Shown: in pieces, positions 42,804 to 51,198 of the stretch
How the letters are laid out: the number at the start of each line of letters is the position of its first letter
Numbering within the stretch: position 1 is the stretch's first letter
Source: an uncultured Winogradskyella sp.
GTDB lineage: Bacteria > Bacteroidota > Bacteroidia > Flavobacteriales > Flavobacteriaceae
Length of the DNA stretch: 64,000 nucleotides
Assembly (NCBI RefSeq): GCF_947501905.1
Contig: NZ_CANMXL010000007.1
Coordinates: 1 to 64,000, forward strand
Direction of reading: 5' to 3'
Made by a program: the position numbers and the translations under genes
Notes under the pieces: model-generated
What the model was told of the DNA's origin: nothing
What the model saw: the letters and a program-made list of their open reading frames with translations, nothing else
Databases searched by the model: none

Positions 42804-44273
42804 ATGACAGCACACAACAACAAAATTTTAGGAGAAGGTCTAACTTATGACGATGTCCTATTAGTTCCGGCGTATTCCGAAGTTCTTCCGCGCGAAGTTA
42901 ATATTCAATCAAAATTTACGAGAAACATTACGATAAATGTTCCTATTGTATCCGCAGCAATGGATACAGTTACCGAAAGTCGTATGGCTATAGCTATGGC
43001 TCGTGAAGGCGGAATAGGTGTTTTGCATAAAAATATGACTATTGAGGCTCAAGCTACGAAAGTGCGTAAAGTAAAACGTGCTGAAAGCGGAATGATTATC
43101 GACCCAGTAACTCTGCCTATGGATGCTAAAGTTATTGATGCAAAAAATGCCATGCGTGAGCATAGTATAGGTGGGATTCCTATTGTAGATGATAACGGAA
43201 AATTAAAAGGTATTGTAACCAACCGTGATTTGCGTTTTGAACACAGAAACGAAAGACCAATCGTTGAGGTTATGACTAGCGAAAATTTAGTCACTGCTCC
43301 AGAAGGGACGTCATTAAAAGATGCTGAAAAAATTCTTCAAGAAAATAAAATTGAAAAACTACTTATAGTCAATGGAGATAAGCTTGAAGGCTTAATTACG
43401 TTTAGAGATATCACTAAAGTGACTCAAAAGCCAATAGCAAACAAAGATACTTATGGACGTTTACGTGTTGCAGCTGCCATTGGTGTTACTGGTGATGCTG
43501 TTGATAGGGCAGAAGCATTGGTTAATGCTGGTGTAGATGCAGTAATTATAGATACAGCGCATGGGCATACTCAAGGAGTTGTATTGGTCTTAAAAGAAAT
43601 AAAATCTAAATTCCCTAGTCTTGAAGTAGTTGTAGGCAATATTGCAACTGCTGAAGCTGCTAAATATTTGGTTGAGGCTGGTGCAGATGCTGTAAAAGTT
43701 GGGATTGGGCCAGGTTCTATATGTACCACTCGTGTAGTTGCAGGAGTTGGTTTTCCTCAGTTTTCAGCTGTATTAGAAGTAGCTGAAGCTATTAAAGGTT
43801 CTGGAGTTCCGGTTATTGCCGATGGCGGAATTAGATATACAGGCGATATTCCAAAAGCAATTGCAGCTGGTGCTGATACGGTAATGCTAGGTTCGCTTTT
43901 AGCTGGAACAAAAGAAAGTCCAGGAGAAACCATTATCTACGAAGGACGTAAGTTTAAATCTTACCGTGGTATGGGCTCTGTTGAAGCTATGAAACAAGGG
44001 AGTAAGGATCGTTATTTCCAAGATGTGGAAGATGATATTAAAAAATTAGTTCCAGAAGGTATTGTTGGTCGTGTACCATACAAAGGTGAATTATATGAAA
44101 GTATCCACCAATTTGTAGGAGGCTTAAGAGCTGGTATGGGTTATTGTGGAGCCAAAGATGTTAATACTTTAAAGGAAACGGGGCGTTTTGTAAAAATTAC
44201 TGCAAGTGGTATTAACGAAAGTCATCCGCATGATGTTACCATTACTAAGGAAGCACCTAATTATTCACGATAA
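42804..44273 (+). CDS. guaB: IMP dehydrogenase
   Basis: The protein is 489 residues if it starts at the ATG at 42804, which is preferred because the promoter -7 box and a leader hairpin lie in front of it. The TIM barrel has [20 protein letters not shown]. Two CBS domains lie in the middle, [20 protein letters not shown] and [18 protein letters not shown]. The catalytic Cys is in [15 protein letters not shown], and the flap has [12 protein letters not shown]. The enzyme makes XMP from IMP with NAD+, the rate-limiting step to GTP. Nothing odd except the upstream leader. It ends 6 bp before the convergent aminotransferase, without a terminator. Confidence 0.95.
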   Translation: MTAHNNKILGEGLTYDDVLLVPAYSEVLPREVNIQSKFTRNITINVPIVSAAMDTVTESRMAIAMAREGGIGVLHKNMTIEAQATKVRKVKRAESGMIIDPVTLPMDAKVIDAKNAMREHSIGGIPIVDDNGKLKGIVTNRDLRFEHRNERPIVEVMTSENLVTAPEGTSLKDAEKILQENKIEKLLIVNGDKLEGLITFRDITKVTQKPIANKDTYGRLRVAAAIGVTGDAVDRAEALVNAGVDAVIIDTAHGHTQGVVLVLKEIKSKFPSLEVVVGNIATAEAAKYLVEAGADAVKVGIGPGSICTTRVVAGVGFPQFSAVLEVAEAIKGSGVPVIADGGIRYTGDIPKAIAAGADTVMLGSLLAGTKESPGETIIYEGRKFKSYRGMGSVEAMKQGSKDRYFQDVEDDIKKLVPEGIVGRVPYKGELYESIHQFVGGLRAGMGYCGAKDVNTLKETGRFVKITASGINESHPHDVTITKEAPNYSR

Positions 44274-44279
44274 ATAGTA

Positions 44280-45554
44280 TTAAGACGCAATTGTCTCTAA
44301 GGCATTGACTAAATAGTCAATATCTTTTTTTGTGATATATATTCCAAAAGAAATACGAATGCCATTTAAGCCAAAAGTTGGCATTGGTCTCGTATCAATA
44401 CCGTAGTTATCAAACAATTGCTTTTTTATTTTAGATACAGGTTCTCCTAAAACTTCTAATGTTTGTATAGCACAAGATAGTTGATCATTTTCTGGTGTTT
44501 TTAGTTTGAATTTTGGATTAGTTTTTACCTTATCTCTAAAGTAGTGTTTCAACTCGTAAGAACGTTTGGTGATTTTTTCACCTCCAATAGCATTATGAAA
44601 TGCAACAGCGTCGCCCAAACCTAAATATTCAGGAAGATTTCTAGTATTGTAGTTTTCTAACCGACGTATACTTTTGTCTTTATGACCTCTAGCAACGATT
44701 AGTGGTTTTAAATATTTCTGACTTTCCTGCCTTGCATAAAACACGGCAATACCTTTTGGGGAAAATAACCATTTGTGCGCACTGGCAGTATAAAAATCAC
44801 AGCCTAAATCTGTAAGATTAATGGTAAACATTCCGGCAGTTTGTGCACCATCAACTGCGACTAAAATACCTTTCTTATGAGCCATTTCACTAATTTCTTT
44901 TACTGGTAAAAGCATACCATTGGTGTTTACAATATGACAGATGTTTATCACTTTTGTTTTGGGAGTAATTACGTTTTCATAGACAGCAACAAGATCTTCT
45001 ATTGTTTTTGGCAGCAATGGTAATTTTGGACGTACTAATTTTATACCTTTTGTTTCTTGCCAAACTTCCCAAGGAATATATGCGCTAGCGTGGTCATGAT
45101 TAGATAAGATGACCTCGTCTCCGGCTTTTAAATCTATACTTTTGGCAATAAGATTCATGCCCTCAGTTGTGTTGTGTGTAATGGCAATCTCTTCTTTATT
45201 CACCGAAAATAAACTGGCTACTTGTTGACGCACTTTTTCCTTTTCATCTTGCCATTCTCCCCACATATATCTGGACGGAAACCCATCTAATGTAGCTCTA
45301 TAACTATTGGTAGCACCTTGAACAGACATTGGCGAAGGTCCTAGAGAACCATTATTAAAATAGTAAAGCCCATGAGCAAAATGAAACTGATCCTTTACTG
45401 TTTCCCAAAACTCTTCAGAACTATCATTTGCATTATAATCATTTAGAGGTTTAAGTCGTTTTTTATTATCTGCGTAGAGTTGAGGTATTAATAGAGATGC
45501 TGCTGTACCAGCAGTAATCTTTTTTATAAATGAACGACGATTAGAATTACTCAT
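44280..45554 (-). CDS. Class V aminotransferase with a Tat-like export signal
   Basis: The protein has 424 residues. The N-terminus SNRRSFIKKITAGTAAS is a twin-arginine (RRxFIKK) signal, followed by a hydrophobic, Ala-rich stretch, LLIPQLYAD. This suggests export to the periplasm after folding. The class V PLP fold has GDEVILSNHDHASAYIPWEV, VDGAQTAGMF and TASAHKWLFSPKG, which contains the Schiff-base Lys. Its closest type is the isopenicillin-N-epimerase/cysteine-desulfurase-like group. Reaction and substrate are unknown; exported PLP enzymes are unusual but are known from Tat-dependent members. It converges on guaB with a 6-bp gap. Confidence 0.85.
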   Translation of the reverse strand: MSNSNRRSFIKKITAGTAASLLIPQLYADNKKRLKPLNDYNANDSSEEFWETVKDQFHFAHGLYYFNNGSLGPSPMSVQGATNSYRATLDGFPSRYMWGEWQDEKEKVRQQVASLFSVNKEEIAITHNTTEGMNLIAKSIDLKAGDEVILSNHDHASAYIPWEVWQETKGIKLVRPKLPLLPKTIEDLVAVYENVITPKTKVINICHIVNTNGMLLPVKEISEMAHKKGILVAVDGAQTAGMFTINLTDLGCDFYTASAHKWLFSPKGIAVFYARQESQKYLKPLIVARGHKDKSIRRLENYNTRNLPEYLGLGDAVAFHNAIGGEKITKRSYELKHYFRDKVKTNPKFKLKTPENDQLSCAIQTLEVLGEPVSKIKKQLFDNYGIDTRPMPTFGLNGIRISFGIYITKKDIDYLVNALETIAS

Positions 45555-45750
45555 AAACTAAACAATTAGATAAGAGTCTAAAGTATTGAATAATATTGAG
45601 AAATACGAAGGTGGTTTTTCTGTAGCTTTAAGCTTAGATAAATTCAGTTTTAATTGATTTTATGGCTTGCTAAACGAAGTTAGTTGAAATTCACTAGAAA
45701 GTGAAGCCATAATTTGTAAGCAGATAATCTTAAAGTGTATCTTCACCAAA

Positions 45751-45758
45751 TAATTTTG
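45751..45758 (+). promoter_or_regulatory. Possible -7 element of crtY
   Basis: TAATTTTG matches TAnnTTTG and lies 8 bp before the ATG at 45767. The leader would be very short. No convincing -33 box is visible. Confidence 0.4.
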
Positions 45759-45766
45759 ATTTCTTG

Positions 45767-46900
45767 ATGAAACACTATGATTATATCATATTAGGAGCTG
45801 GAGCTTCAGGACTATTATTAGCTTATCGTATGGCTAATGATATTTTTTTTGATGATAAATCTATCCTTATTATTGATAAAAACAGTAATAAAGGTAATGA
45901 CCGAACATGGTCTTTTTGGGAAGAAGGACAAGGCGAATGGGATGATATATTAGAGAAATCTTGGAACTCAGTTTTTTTTGGAAGTCAAACATTTTCTAAA
46001 ACTATTGATATTTCACCATATCGATATAAGATGATTCGTAGTGAAGCATTTTATAATAAACTTTGGAAAAAGATAAATCAGAAAAGTAATATTCAATTTT
46101 TAGAAGCTTTAATTCAAGATTTTCAAGAAAACGAAAATGCACAAGTAATAACTACTAAAGGTGATTTTACTTGTGATAAATTATTTAATAGTATTCCAAG
46201 CAATTCATTTTTAAAGCAGAATAAATACCCTGTTTTACAGCAACACTTTGTAGGTTGGTTTGTGAAAACTAAAACTGAAGTTTTTGATGATGCTTCGGCA
46301 ACCTTTATGGATTTTTCTGTGCCTCAAAAGGGGAATACACGCTTTATGTATGTCTTACCAGTTGATAATAATACTGCACTTTTTGAGTACACTTTATTTT
46401 CAAAAGACTTGCTAGAAATTTCAGAATATGAAGCTGCGATTAAAGATTATTTAAAGGAAAAAGGTGTTACAGATTATGAGATTATAGAAACCGAACAGGG
46501 TTCTATACCAATGACATCTTTCAAATTTTCGGAATTAAACACACCTTGTGTTTTAAATATAGGTACTGCTGGTGGTTGGACCAAAGCAAGTACAGGTTAT
46601 ACCTTTAGGGCAACTAGTAAGAATACAAAAAAGATAATTTTATTATTAAAACAAGGAAAAGATGTATCCAAACCGCTTTCTAAGTCCAAATTTTGGTTCT
46701 ATGATTTAATCTTTTTGGATGTTCTAGCAAATTATAATGCAAGTGGTGCTAAGTTGTTTTCAAGCTTGTTCAAAAAAACTGATGTTAAGACAATTTTTAA
46801 GTTTTTAGATGAAGAATCATCACTTCTTGAGGACTTGAAAATTATACTGTCTGTTCCTCCCAAGCATTTTATCACGTCTTTCTTTAAACGCTTATTTTAG
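45767..46900 (+). CDS. crtY: Lycopene beta-cyclase (CrtY family)
   Basis: The protein has 377 residues. The Rossmann opening MKHYDYIILGAGASGLLLAY binds the dinucleotide. DRTWSFWEEGQGEWDDI is a strongly conserved motif of CrtY-type cyclases, and NIGTAGGWTKASTGYTFRAT is the C-terminal cyclase motif. It cyclises lycopene to beta-carotene. The start is the ATG at 45767, not the TTG at 45764. It is not next to crtB/crtI; crtZ sits at the other end of this window. It overlaps the convergent small gene by 4 bp. The family assignment is confident. Confidence 0.92.
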   Translation: MKHYDYIILGAGASGLLLAYRMANDIFFDDKSILIIDKNSNKGNDRTWSFWEEGQGEWDDILEKSWNSVFFGSQTFSKTIDISPYRYKMIRSEAFYNKLWKKINQKSNIQFLEALIQDFQENENAQVITTKGDFTCDKLFNSIPSNSFLKQNKYPVLQQHFVGWFVKTKTEVFDDASATFMDFSVPQKGNTRFMYVLPVDNNTALFEYTLFSKDLLEISEYEAAIKDYLKEKGVTDYEIIETEQGSIPMTSFKFSELNTPCVLNIGTAGGWTKASTGYTFRATSKNTKKIILLLKQGKDVSKPLSKSKFWFYDLIFLDVLANYNASGAKLFSSLFKKTDVKTIFKFLDEESSLLEDLKIILSVPPKHFITSFFKRLF

Positions 46901-47133
46901 CCTTGATAAACTTGTCCGCGATGTGGTCTCAAAGCATCACGAATGGGTTTCATGTTAGCTTCATCAACCACTAAATAAGCAATACTATGCATATCGCTTA
47001 AATCTTCGATTCCTGTAATTGATATATCTAACTTTTCAATTTCAATATATTCTTTGAGATGTATGAGGTGATGCTCTGCAGTTTTCTTTGCTGTTGGTCC
47101 TCTAAAATCCCAGATGAGTTTTAAATTTCGCAT
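46897..47133 (-). CDS. Small hypothetical protein, ferredoxin-like-fold candidate
   Basis: The protein has 78 residues and no signal. The pattern is beta-alpha-beta-beta-alpha-beta: LKLIWDFRGP, TAKKTAEHHLIHLKEYIE, LDISITGIED, SIAYLVVDEANMKPIRDALR. This is typical of ACT/ferredoxin-like small proteins. I do not recognise a family. The sequence is compact, has a normal start and does not look like a shadow. It is convergent with crtY, overlapping it by 4 bp at the ends. It is cytosolic. The function is unknown. Confidence 0.7.
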   Translation of the reverse strand: MRNLKLIWDFRGPTAKKTAEHHLIHLKEYIEIEKLDISITGIEDLSDMHSIAYLVVDEANMKPIRDALRPHRGQVYQG

Positions 47134-47174
47134 TATTATTTTTTATAAAAGTAGTTTTCTCTGAGTAAAATAAA

Positions 47175-47202
47175 AAAACCATCTGTTTCTAAAGATGGTT
47201 TT
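47175..47202 (-). terminator. Terminator of the T9SS cargo gene
   Basis: aaaaccatct / agatggtttt (47175-47184, 47193-47202), 22 bp beyond the stop of the minus-strand gene 47225-48142. Confidence 0.75.
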
Positions 47203-47224
47203 GAAATATCAATTATTATAGATC

Positions 47225-48142
47225 TTATCTAATAATAATCTTTTTTGTTATTGATTTTCCTTCAGAAGAAATTCTTAATAGATAGATACCTTTTTTTGTG
47301 TTACTTAAATCAAAAAACAAATTATCTTCTATAAATGTATTTTGTTCATGTAAAACTGATTGGCCAAGTATATTATATATAGATAAAGTTCCCATTGCAT
47401 TTAGTCCTTTAACACTGAGTGATTTATTATCTGTAATAACGTATAGATTTTCTAAATTTACTGCGTTAAGGTTAAGGGTGTTAGCGTAAGTTTCAAAAGA
47501 AGAAAAAGTAATTGTACCTGCGCCAGGGTTGCCTGGAGAAATACCCCCGCCATAACCTTCATCAGAAGAGAAACCGTTACTTGAATTTAAGTAAGTAGCC
47601 ACAAAATCAAACGAATCGGTATTTGCTAGCCCTAAGTTAGCCCATGTAATGCTAAAAGTGAAAGATGCTGTCATTTCATTTGTTCCCATAGGCAAATTAG
47701 CAGAACTTACAAAGGGTAAACCATTATCTCCAATAATACCAGTATTAGGAATACTCCAAAGACCAGCAAAATTTGTAAATACATTTACACTAATAGCTAT
47801 AGCATGTGTAGCTTCAAAAGTTGCGGGAAAATTTATAGTAGTAGGATTGTCCCCTGCATTAGAAACAGCTCTTCTCAAGTTATCCCCTTGATCATTCACG
47901 TCACCGTCAATCGTTGTTCTTCCACTTACTCCAGTATCTATATATATAACCATAGCATCATTAAAATCAGCAGCACCTTTAGTAAAAGTAAAGGTAATTG
48001 TGGTGCCGTCGTCGTCAACACTCATTGAACTTTGACCAATTGGTCCACCAAAGCCTGTATTTGTATTACCATTATATGTTGTTTGCCCAAAAGATGTAGC
48101 AGTAAATATAATTGCAAGCCATAAAATGTAATTTTTAATCAT
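47225..48142 (-). CDS. T9SS-secreted protein, function unknown
   Basis: The protein has 305 residues. A signal peptide ends near TATSFGQ. The mature part is a beta-sandwich region (about 20-225) rich in Gly, Thr and Asn with DDDGTTITFTFTKGAADFND, ATHAIAISVNVFTNFAGLW and TASFTFSITWANLGLANTDS. It then has the T9SS type A tail (about 240-305; GLNAMGTLSIYNILGQSV, then NTKKGIYLLRISSEGKSITK). The sandwich resembles modules found near glycan loci, but I cannot name a family. It is exported and bound to or released from the surface. An 18-bp LacI-type palindrome lies 63 bp upstream of its start (see 48205-48222). The gene is alone. Confidence 0.82.
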   Translation of the reverse strand: MIKNYILWLAIIFTATSFGQTTYNGNTNTGFGGPIGQSSMSVDDDGTTITFTFTKGAADFNDAMVIYIDTGVSGRTTIDGDVNDQGDNLRRAVSNAGDNPTTINFPATFEATHAIAISVNVFTNFAGLWSIPNTGIIGDNGLPFVSSANLPMGTNEMTASFTFSITWANLGLANTDSFDFVATYLNSSNGFSSDEGYGGGISPGNPGAGTITFSSFETYANTLNLNAVNLENLYVITDNKSLSVKGLNAMGTLSIYNILGQSVLHEQNTFIEDNLFFDLSNTKKGIYLLRISSEGKSITKKIIIR

Positions 48143-48162
48143 AAATAGAGTTTTAATAATTC

Positions 48163-48192
48163 CTAATTTATAGATTAAGTGTCATTTAACAA
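48163..48192 (-). promoter_or_regulatory. Possible promoter of the T9SS cargo gene
   Basis: On the minus strand TTG (48190-48192), 19 bp, then TAAATTAG (48163-48170), one mismatch from TAnnTTTG. The LacI-type palindrome sits 13 bp upstream of this TTG. Confidence 0.45.
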
Positions 48193-48204
48193 TTTAAGCA
48201 CAAT

Positions 48205-48222
48205 CACGAAAACGTTTTCGTG
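48205..48222. promoter_or_regulatory. LacI-type palindromic operator
   Basis: A perfect 18-bp palindrome cacgaaaacgttttcgtg with central CG, as in LacI/GalR-family operators (AAAACGTTTT core). It lies in the divergent gap between the T9SS gene (47225-48142) and the PpiC operon (48400 on). Confidence 0.6.
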
Positions 48223-48323
48223 TTAATAAGTTTAAGTGATTCTATTATTTTTAAGCTTCAAATCATCAATTTTTAATTTAAATAAATCAACTTAGAAGAT
48301 TTATTTGTTATAGTTATTTCATC

Positions 48324-48353
48324 TTGTAGAATAGTTGATTTGTGTTATTTTTG
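48324..48353 (+). promoter_or_regulatory. Predicted promoter of the PpiC/SurA operon
   Basis: TTG (48324-48326), 19 bp, TATTTTTG (48346-48353). It also shows that the true start is the ATG at 48400 rather than an upstream TTG at 48340. Confidence 0.68.
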
Positions 48354-48399
48354 TTCGGTTTTGATTAGTTTTAGAAAAATAAATTTAAAGTTCGATATA

Positions 48400-50343
48400 A
48401 TGATGTGTATAAAACGAAATAGTGTTTTACTGTTGCTTTTATGTCTAAATGTTGCAATTGCTCAAAAGCAACAGACTCTGCTTACTATAGATAACGAGGC
48501 TATATCGTCTGATGAGTTCATGAAACTTTATAATAAGAATCTAGATTTGGTTAAAGACGAATCTCAGAAACAGCTTGATAATTATTTAGAATTATTTGTA
48601 AACTATAAATTGAAACTTAAGGAAGCTGTTAGCTTAGGTTTGGATAAAGATGAAAACTACAAACGCGAGTTTGAAAATTATAAAAAACAATTAACCAAAA
48701 ATTACCTTTCAGATAATAAAGTTACTGACGCTCTTGTAAAAGAAGCTTATGATAGAATGCAATATGATGTTAAGGCATCTCATATTTTAATTCTTGATAA
48801 TCCGGAAGAAGAGGACACATTAGTGGCCTATAATAAACTTCTGGACTATCGTAAGATTTTACAAGAAAAAGGATTTGAATCTGCAAAAGAAAAATACCAT
48901 AATGGTAAAACGGTTTTAGTAGAAGATTTGGGATATTTCTCAACTTTTAAAATGGTTTACGATTTTGAGTCTAAAGCCTATGAGACAAAACCAGGGAATG
49001 TGTCTATGCCATTTAAAACAGATTTTGGTTATCATGTAGTTAGGATTGATAATAAACGCCCATCTCGTGGTACAGCAACAGCTGCACATATTATGATTGC
49101 AGACAAACAAAAAGATAGCACTATAAACCCTGAAGAACGTATAAGAGAGATTTATAAGAAACTACAGCAAGGTGAATCTTTTGAAGCATTAGCAAAACAA
49201 TTCTCTGATGATAAGAGCTCAGCAAGAAGTGGCGGTAAACTTCGTGCCTTTAAAAGCGGGCAGTTATCTTCTACTGTATTTGAGGATGCAGCATTTGCTT
49301 TGCAAAACTCAGGTGATGTTACTGAACCTATTAAAACAAAATATGGCTGGCACATAATTAAACTTATTAACAAGGAAGCTGTTAAAGGATTTGAAGAATT
49401 AAAACCTACGCTTGAAGCGCAGATAAAACGTGATGCCCGCTCAAAACTTATAAATAGCGCTATGGTCAAGGAGCTTTCTAAGCGTTATAAGATTGATAAA
49501 AACCCAAAAACTAAGGCTTATTTTAAGTCTATTATTGCTGAATCGTACTTAGCAGGTAAATTTGATTTACCTGAAGATTACAATGGCGACGATGTTGTGC
49601 TCTCCGTTAATGATTCCGTTTTTTCAAACAATGATTTTCTTCAGCATTTAAAAACTAAACAGCGTCAATATATGCGTCAGCAAACATCAATCAAGAAAAT
49701 TCTTGATAAAGAATTAGAGCTTTTCTATGAGAATTCTGTACTGAAATTTAGAGAAGATAATCTAGAAAACGAAAATCAAGAATTTGCAGATGTCCTTCAA
49801 GAGTATAGAGATGGTTTATTGTTATTTGCGTTAATGGAAAAACAGATTTGGAATAAAGCTTCTAAAGACACAATAGGATTAAAGCAGTATTATGAAGCTA
49901 ATAAGTCAAAATACGTATGGGAAGATAGAGTAGATGTAATTATCGCTTCTTCAGGAAATAAAGCTATGGCTAAAAGCGTTCAAGATTTAGTAAAAAGTGG
50001 TAAGACACAAGAAGAAATAAAAGAAGCTTTAAACTCAGATGGTAAGCAAAATATCATTTTTACTTCGGGTATTTTTGAAGTGTCTAATTCAAAACTTCCT
50101 AAAGACATGAATTTGGTTACTGGTGTTTCAAACATATATGAGCATAATCAAGCTTATCATATAATTAATGTAAAGGAGATATTGCCGTCGGGTATTAAAG
50201 CATTAGAAGAAGCAAAAGGAAGTGTAGTCAATGATTATCAAAATAAAATTGAAGAAGACTGGCTACTTAAGTTACGAGATAAGTTTAAAGTAGAAGTTAA
50301 CAAAAAAGTATTGAAACGACTTAAATCTAAAATCAATAACTAA
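48400..50343 (+). CDS. PpiC/SurA-type peptidyl-prolyl isomerase with two rotamase domains
   Basis: The protein has about 647 residues. The signal peptide is in MMCIKRNSVLLLLLCLNVAIAQ. A SurA-like N-terminal helical domain is followed by two parvulin (rotamase) domains, starting at VKASHILILDNPEEEDTL and TAAHIMIADKQKDSTINPEE. The first domain is complete and the second has GGKLRAFKSGQLSSTVFEDA, typical of this fold. A long C-terminal helical/beta region follows. It is a periplasmic chaperone for outer-membrane proteins. It is first of four genes 48400-53557, joined by 0-, overlapping and 3-bp junctions. The start at 48400 fits the promoter. Confidence 0.85.
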   Translation: MMCIKRNSVLLLLLCLNVAIAQKQQTLLTIDNEAISSDEFMKLYNKNLDLVKDESQKQLDNYLELFVNYKLKLKEAVSLGLDKDENYKREFENYKKQLTKNYLSDNKVTDALVKEAYDRMQYDVKASHILILDNPEEEDTLVAYNKLLDYRKILQEKGFESAKEKYHNGKTVLVEDLGYFSTFKMVYDFESKAYETKPGNVSMPFKTDFGYHVVRIDNKRPSRGTATAAHIMIADKQKDSTINPEERIREIYKKLQQGESFEALAKQFSDDKSSARSGGKLRAFKSGQLSSTVFEDAAFALQNSGDVTEPIKTKYGWHIIKLINKEAVKGFEELKPTLEAQIKRDARSKLINSAMVKELSKRYKIDKNPKTKAYFKSIIAESYLAGKFDLPEDYNGDDVVLSVNDSVFSNNDFLQHLKTKQRQYMRQQTSIKKILDKELELFYENSVLKFREDNLENENQEFADVLQEYRDGLLLFALMEKQIWNKASKDTIGLKQYYEANKSKYVWEDRVDVIIASSGNKAMAKSVQDLVKSGKTQEEIKEALNSDGKQNIIFTSGIFEVSNSKLPKDMNLVTGVSNIYEHNQAYHIINVKEILPSGIKALEEAKGSVVNDYQNKIEEDWLLKLRDKFKVEVNKKVLKRLKSKINN

Positions 50344-51198
50344 TTGAAGTATAATGTAGCATATTGTTTTCTAATATTTGCCATATTGGTTGGTTGTAAT
50401 CGTTTTAATTCAGATAAAGCAGAAAATGCTGTTGCTCGAGTAAACGACACCTATTTGTACAAAGCTGATATAGAAAAAATAATCCCAGAAGGCGCTTCAA
50501 AAGCAGATAGTACGTTATTATCAAATAGTTATATTAATAAGTGGGCTAGTGGTTTACTTTTAATTGATAAAGCCAAGCTTAATTTGTCAAATGAGCAACA
50601 ATCAGATTTTAATTTACTAATTAAACAATACGAAACAGATTTATATACTAAAGCTTATCTAGAAGCTTTAGTAAAACGCTCAATTGATACAGCTATTACA
50701 GTTGAAGAAGCCGAGAATGTTTATCAAGCAAACAAAGAATCTTTTAAGCTCAATGATGAGTTATTAATGTTACGTTATTTGAGTTTACCTCAAAACGCAG
50801 TGAATTTAGATAATATAAAATCACGTTTCAAAAATTTTGAAGACAAAGATAAAGTCTATTTAGATTCAATAGCAGTTCAATTTAAGTCTTATTCGCTCAA
50901 AGATTCTGTTTGGGTTAAGGCTTCTCAGGTTATAGATAAGATTCCTGTAGTAAACCTATCTAATAAAAATCAACTGTTAAAAAAATCTAATTTTATACAA
51001 CTCAAAGACTCATTAAACCTATATTTGATCCAAATAAATGATGTACTTTTGCGCAACGATTACGCGCCCCTAGATTACGTAAAGCCTACAGTAAAACAAA
51101 TTATAAGTAATAAGCGTAAACTAGAGTTGATTAAGGAGATAGAAAATGAAATTACAAAGGATGCTATTAAGAATAAACAATTTGAAGTCTATAAGTAA
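50344..51198 (+). CDS. SurA-like lipoprotein lacking a clear rotamase domain
   Basis: The protein has 284 residues. The start is probably TTG at 50344, immediately after the previous stop. The N-terminus MKYNVAYCFLIFAILVGC contains the lipobox LVGC (Cys18), so it is a lipoprotein. It then shows the SurA-type N-terminal helical pattern (VARVNDTYLYKADIEKIIPE) and a helical body, but the central rotamase motif seen in its neighbours is missing. It may be an inactive or purely chaperone-like paralog. It overlaps the next gene's start by about 53 bp and is co-transcribed with it. The exact role is unknown. Confidence 0.7.
   Translation: MKYNVAYCFLIFAILVGCNRFNSDKAENAVARVNDTYLYKADIEKIIPEGASKADSTLLSNSYINKWASGLLLIDKAKLNLSNEQQSDFNLLIKQYETDLYTKAYLEALVKRSIDTAITVEEAENVYQANKESFKLNDELLMLRYLSLPQNAVNLDNIKSRFKNFEDKDKVYLDSIAVQFKSYSLKDSVWVKASQVIDKIPVVNLSNKNQLLKKSNFIQLKDSLNLYLIQINDVLLRNDYAPLDYVKPTVKQIISNKRKLELIKEIENEITKDAIKNKQFEVYK

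Noticed and set aside
48340..48399. TTG at 48340 as start of the PpiC gene
   Set aside because: It lies between the -33 and -7 boxes and would place a Cys/Phe-rich stretch in front of a good signal peptide beginning at 48400.
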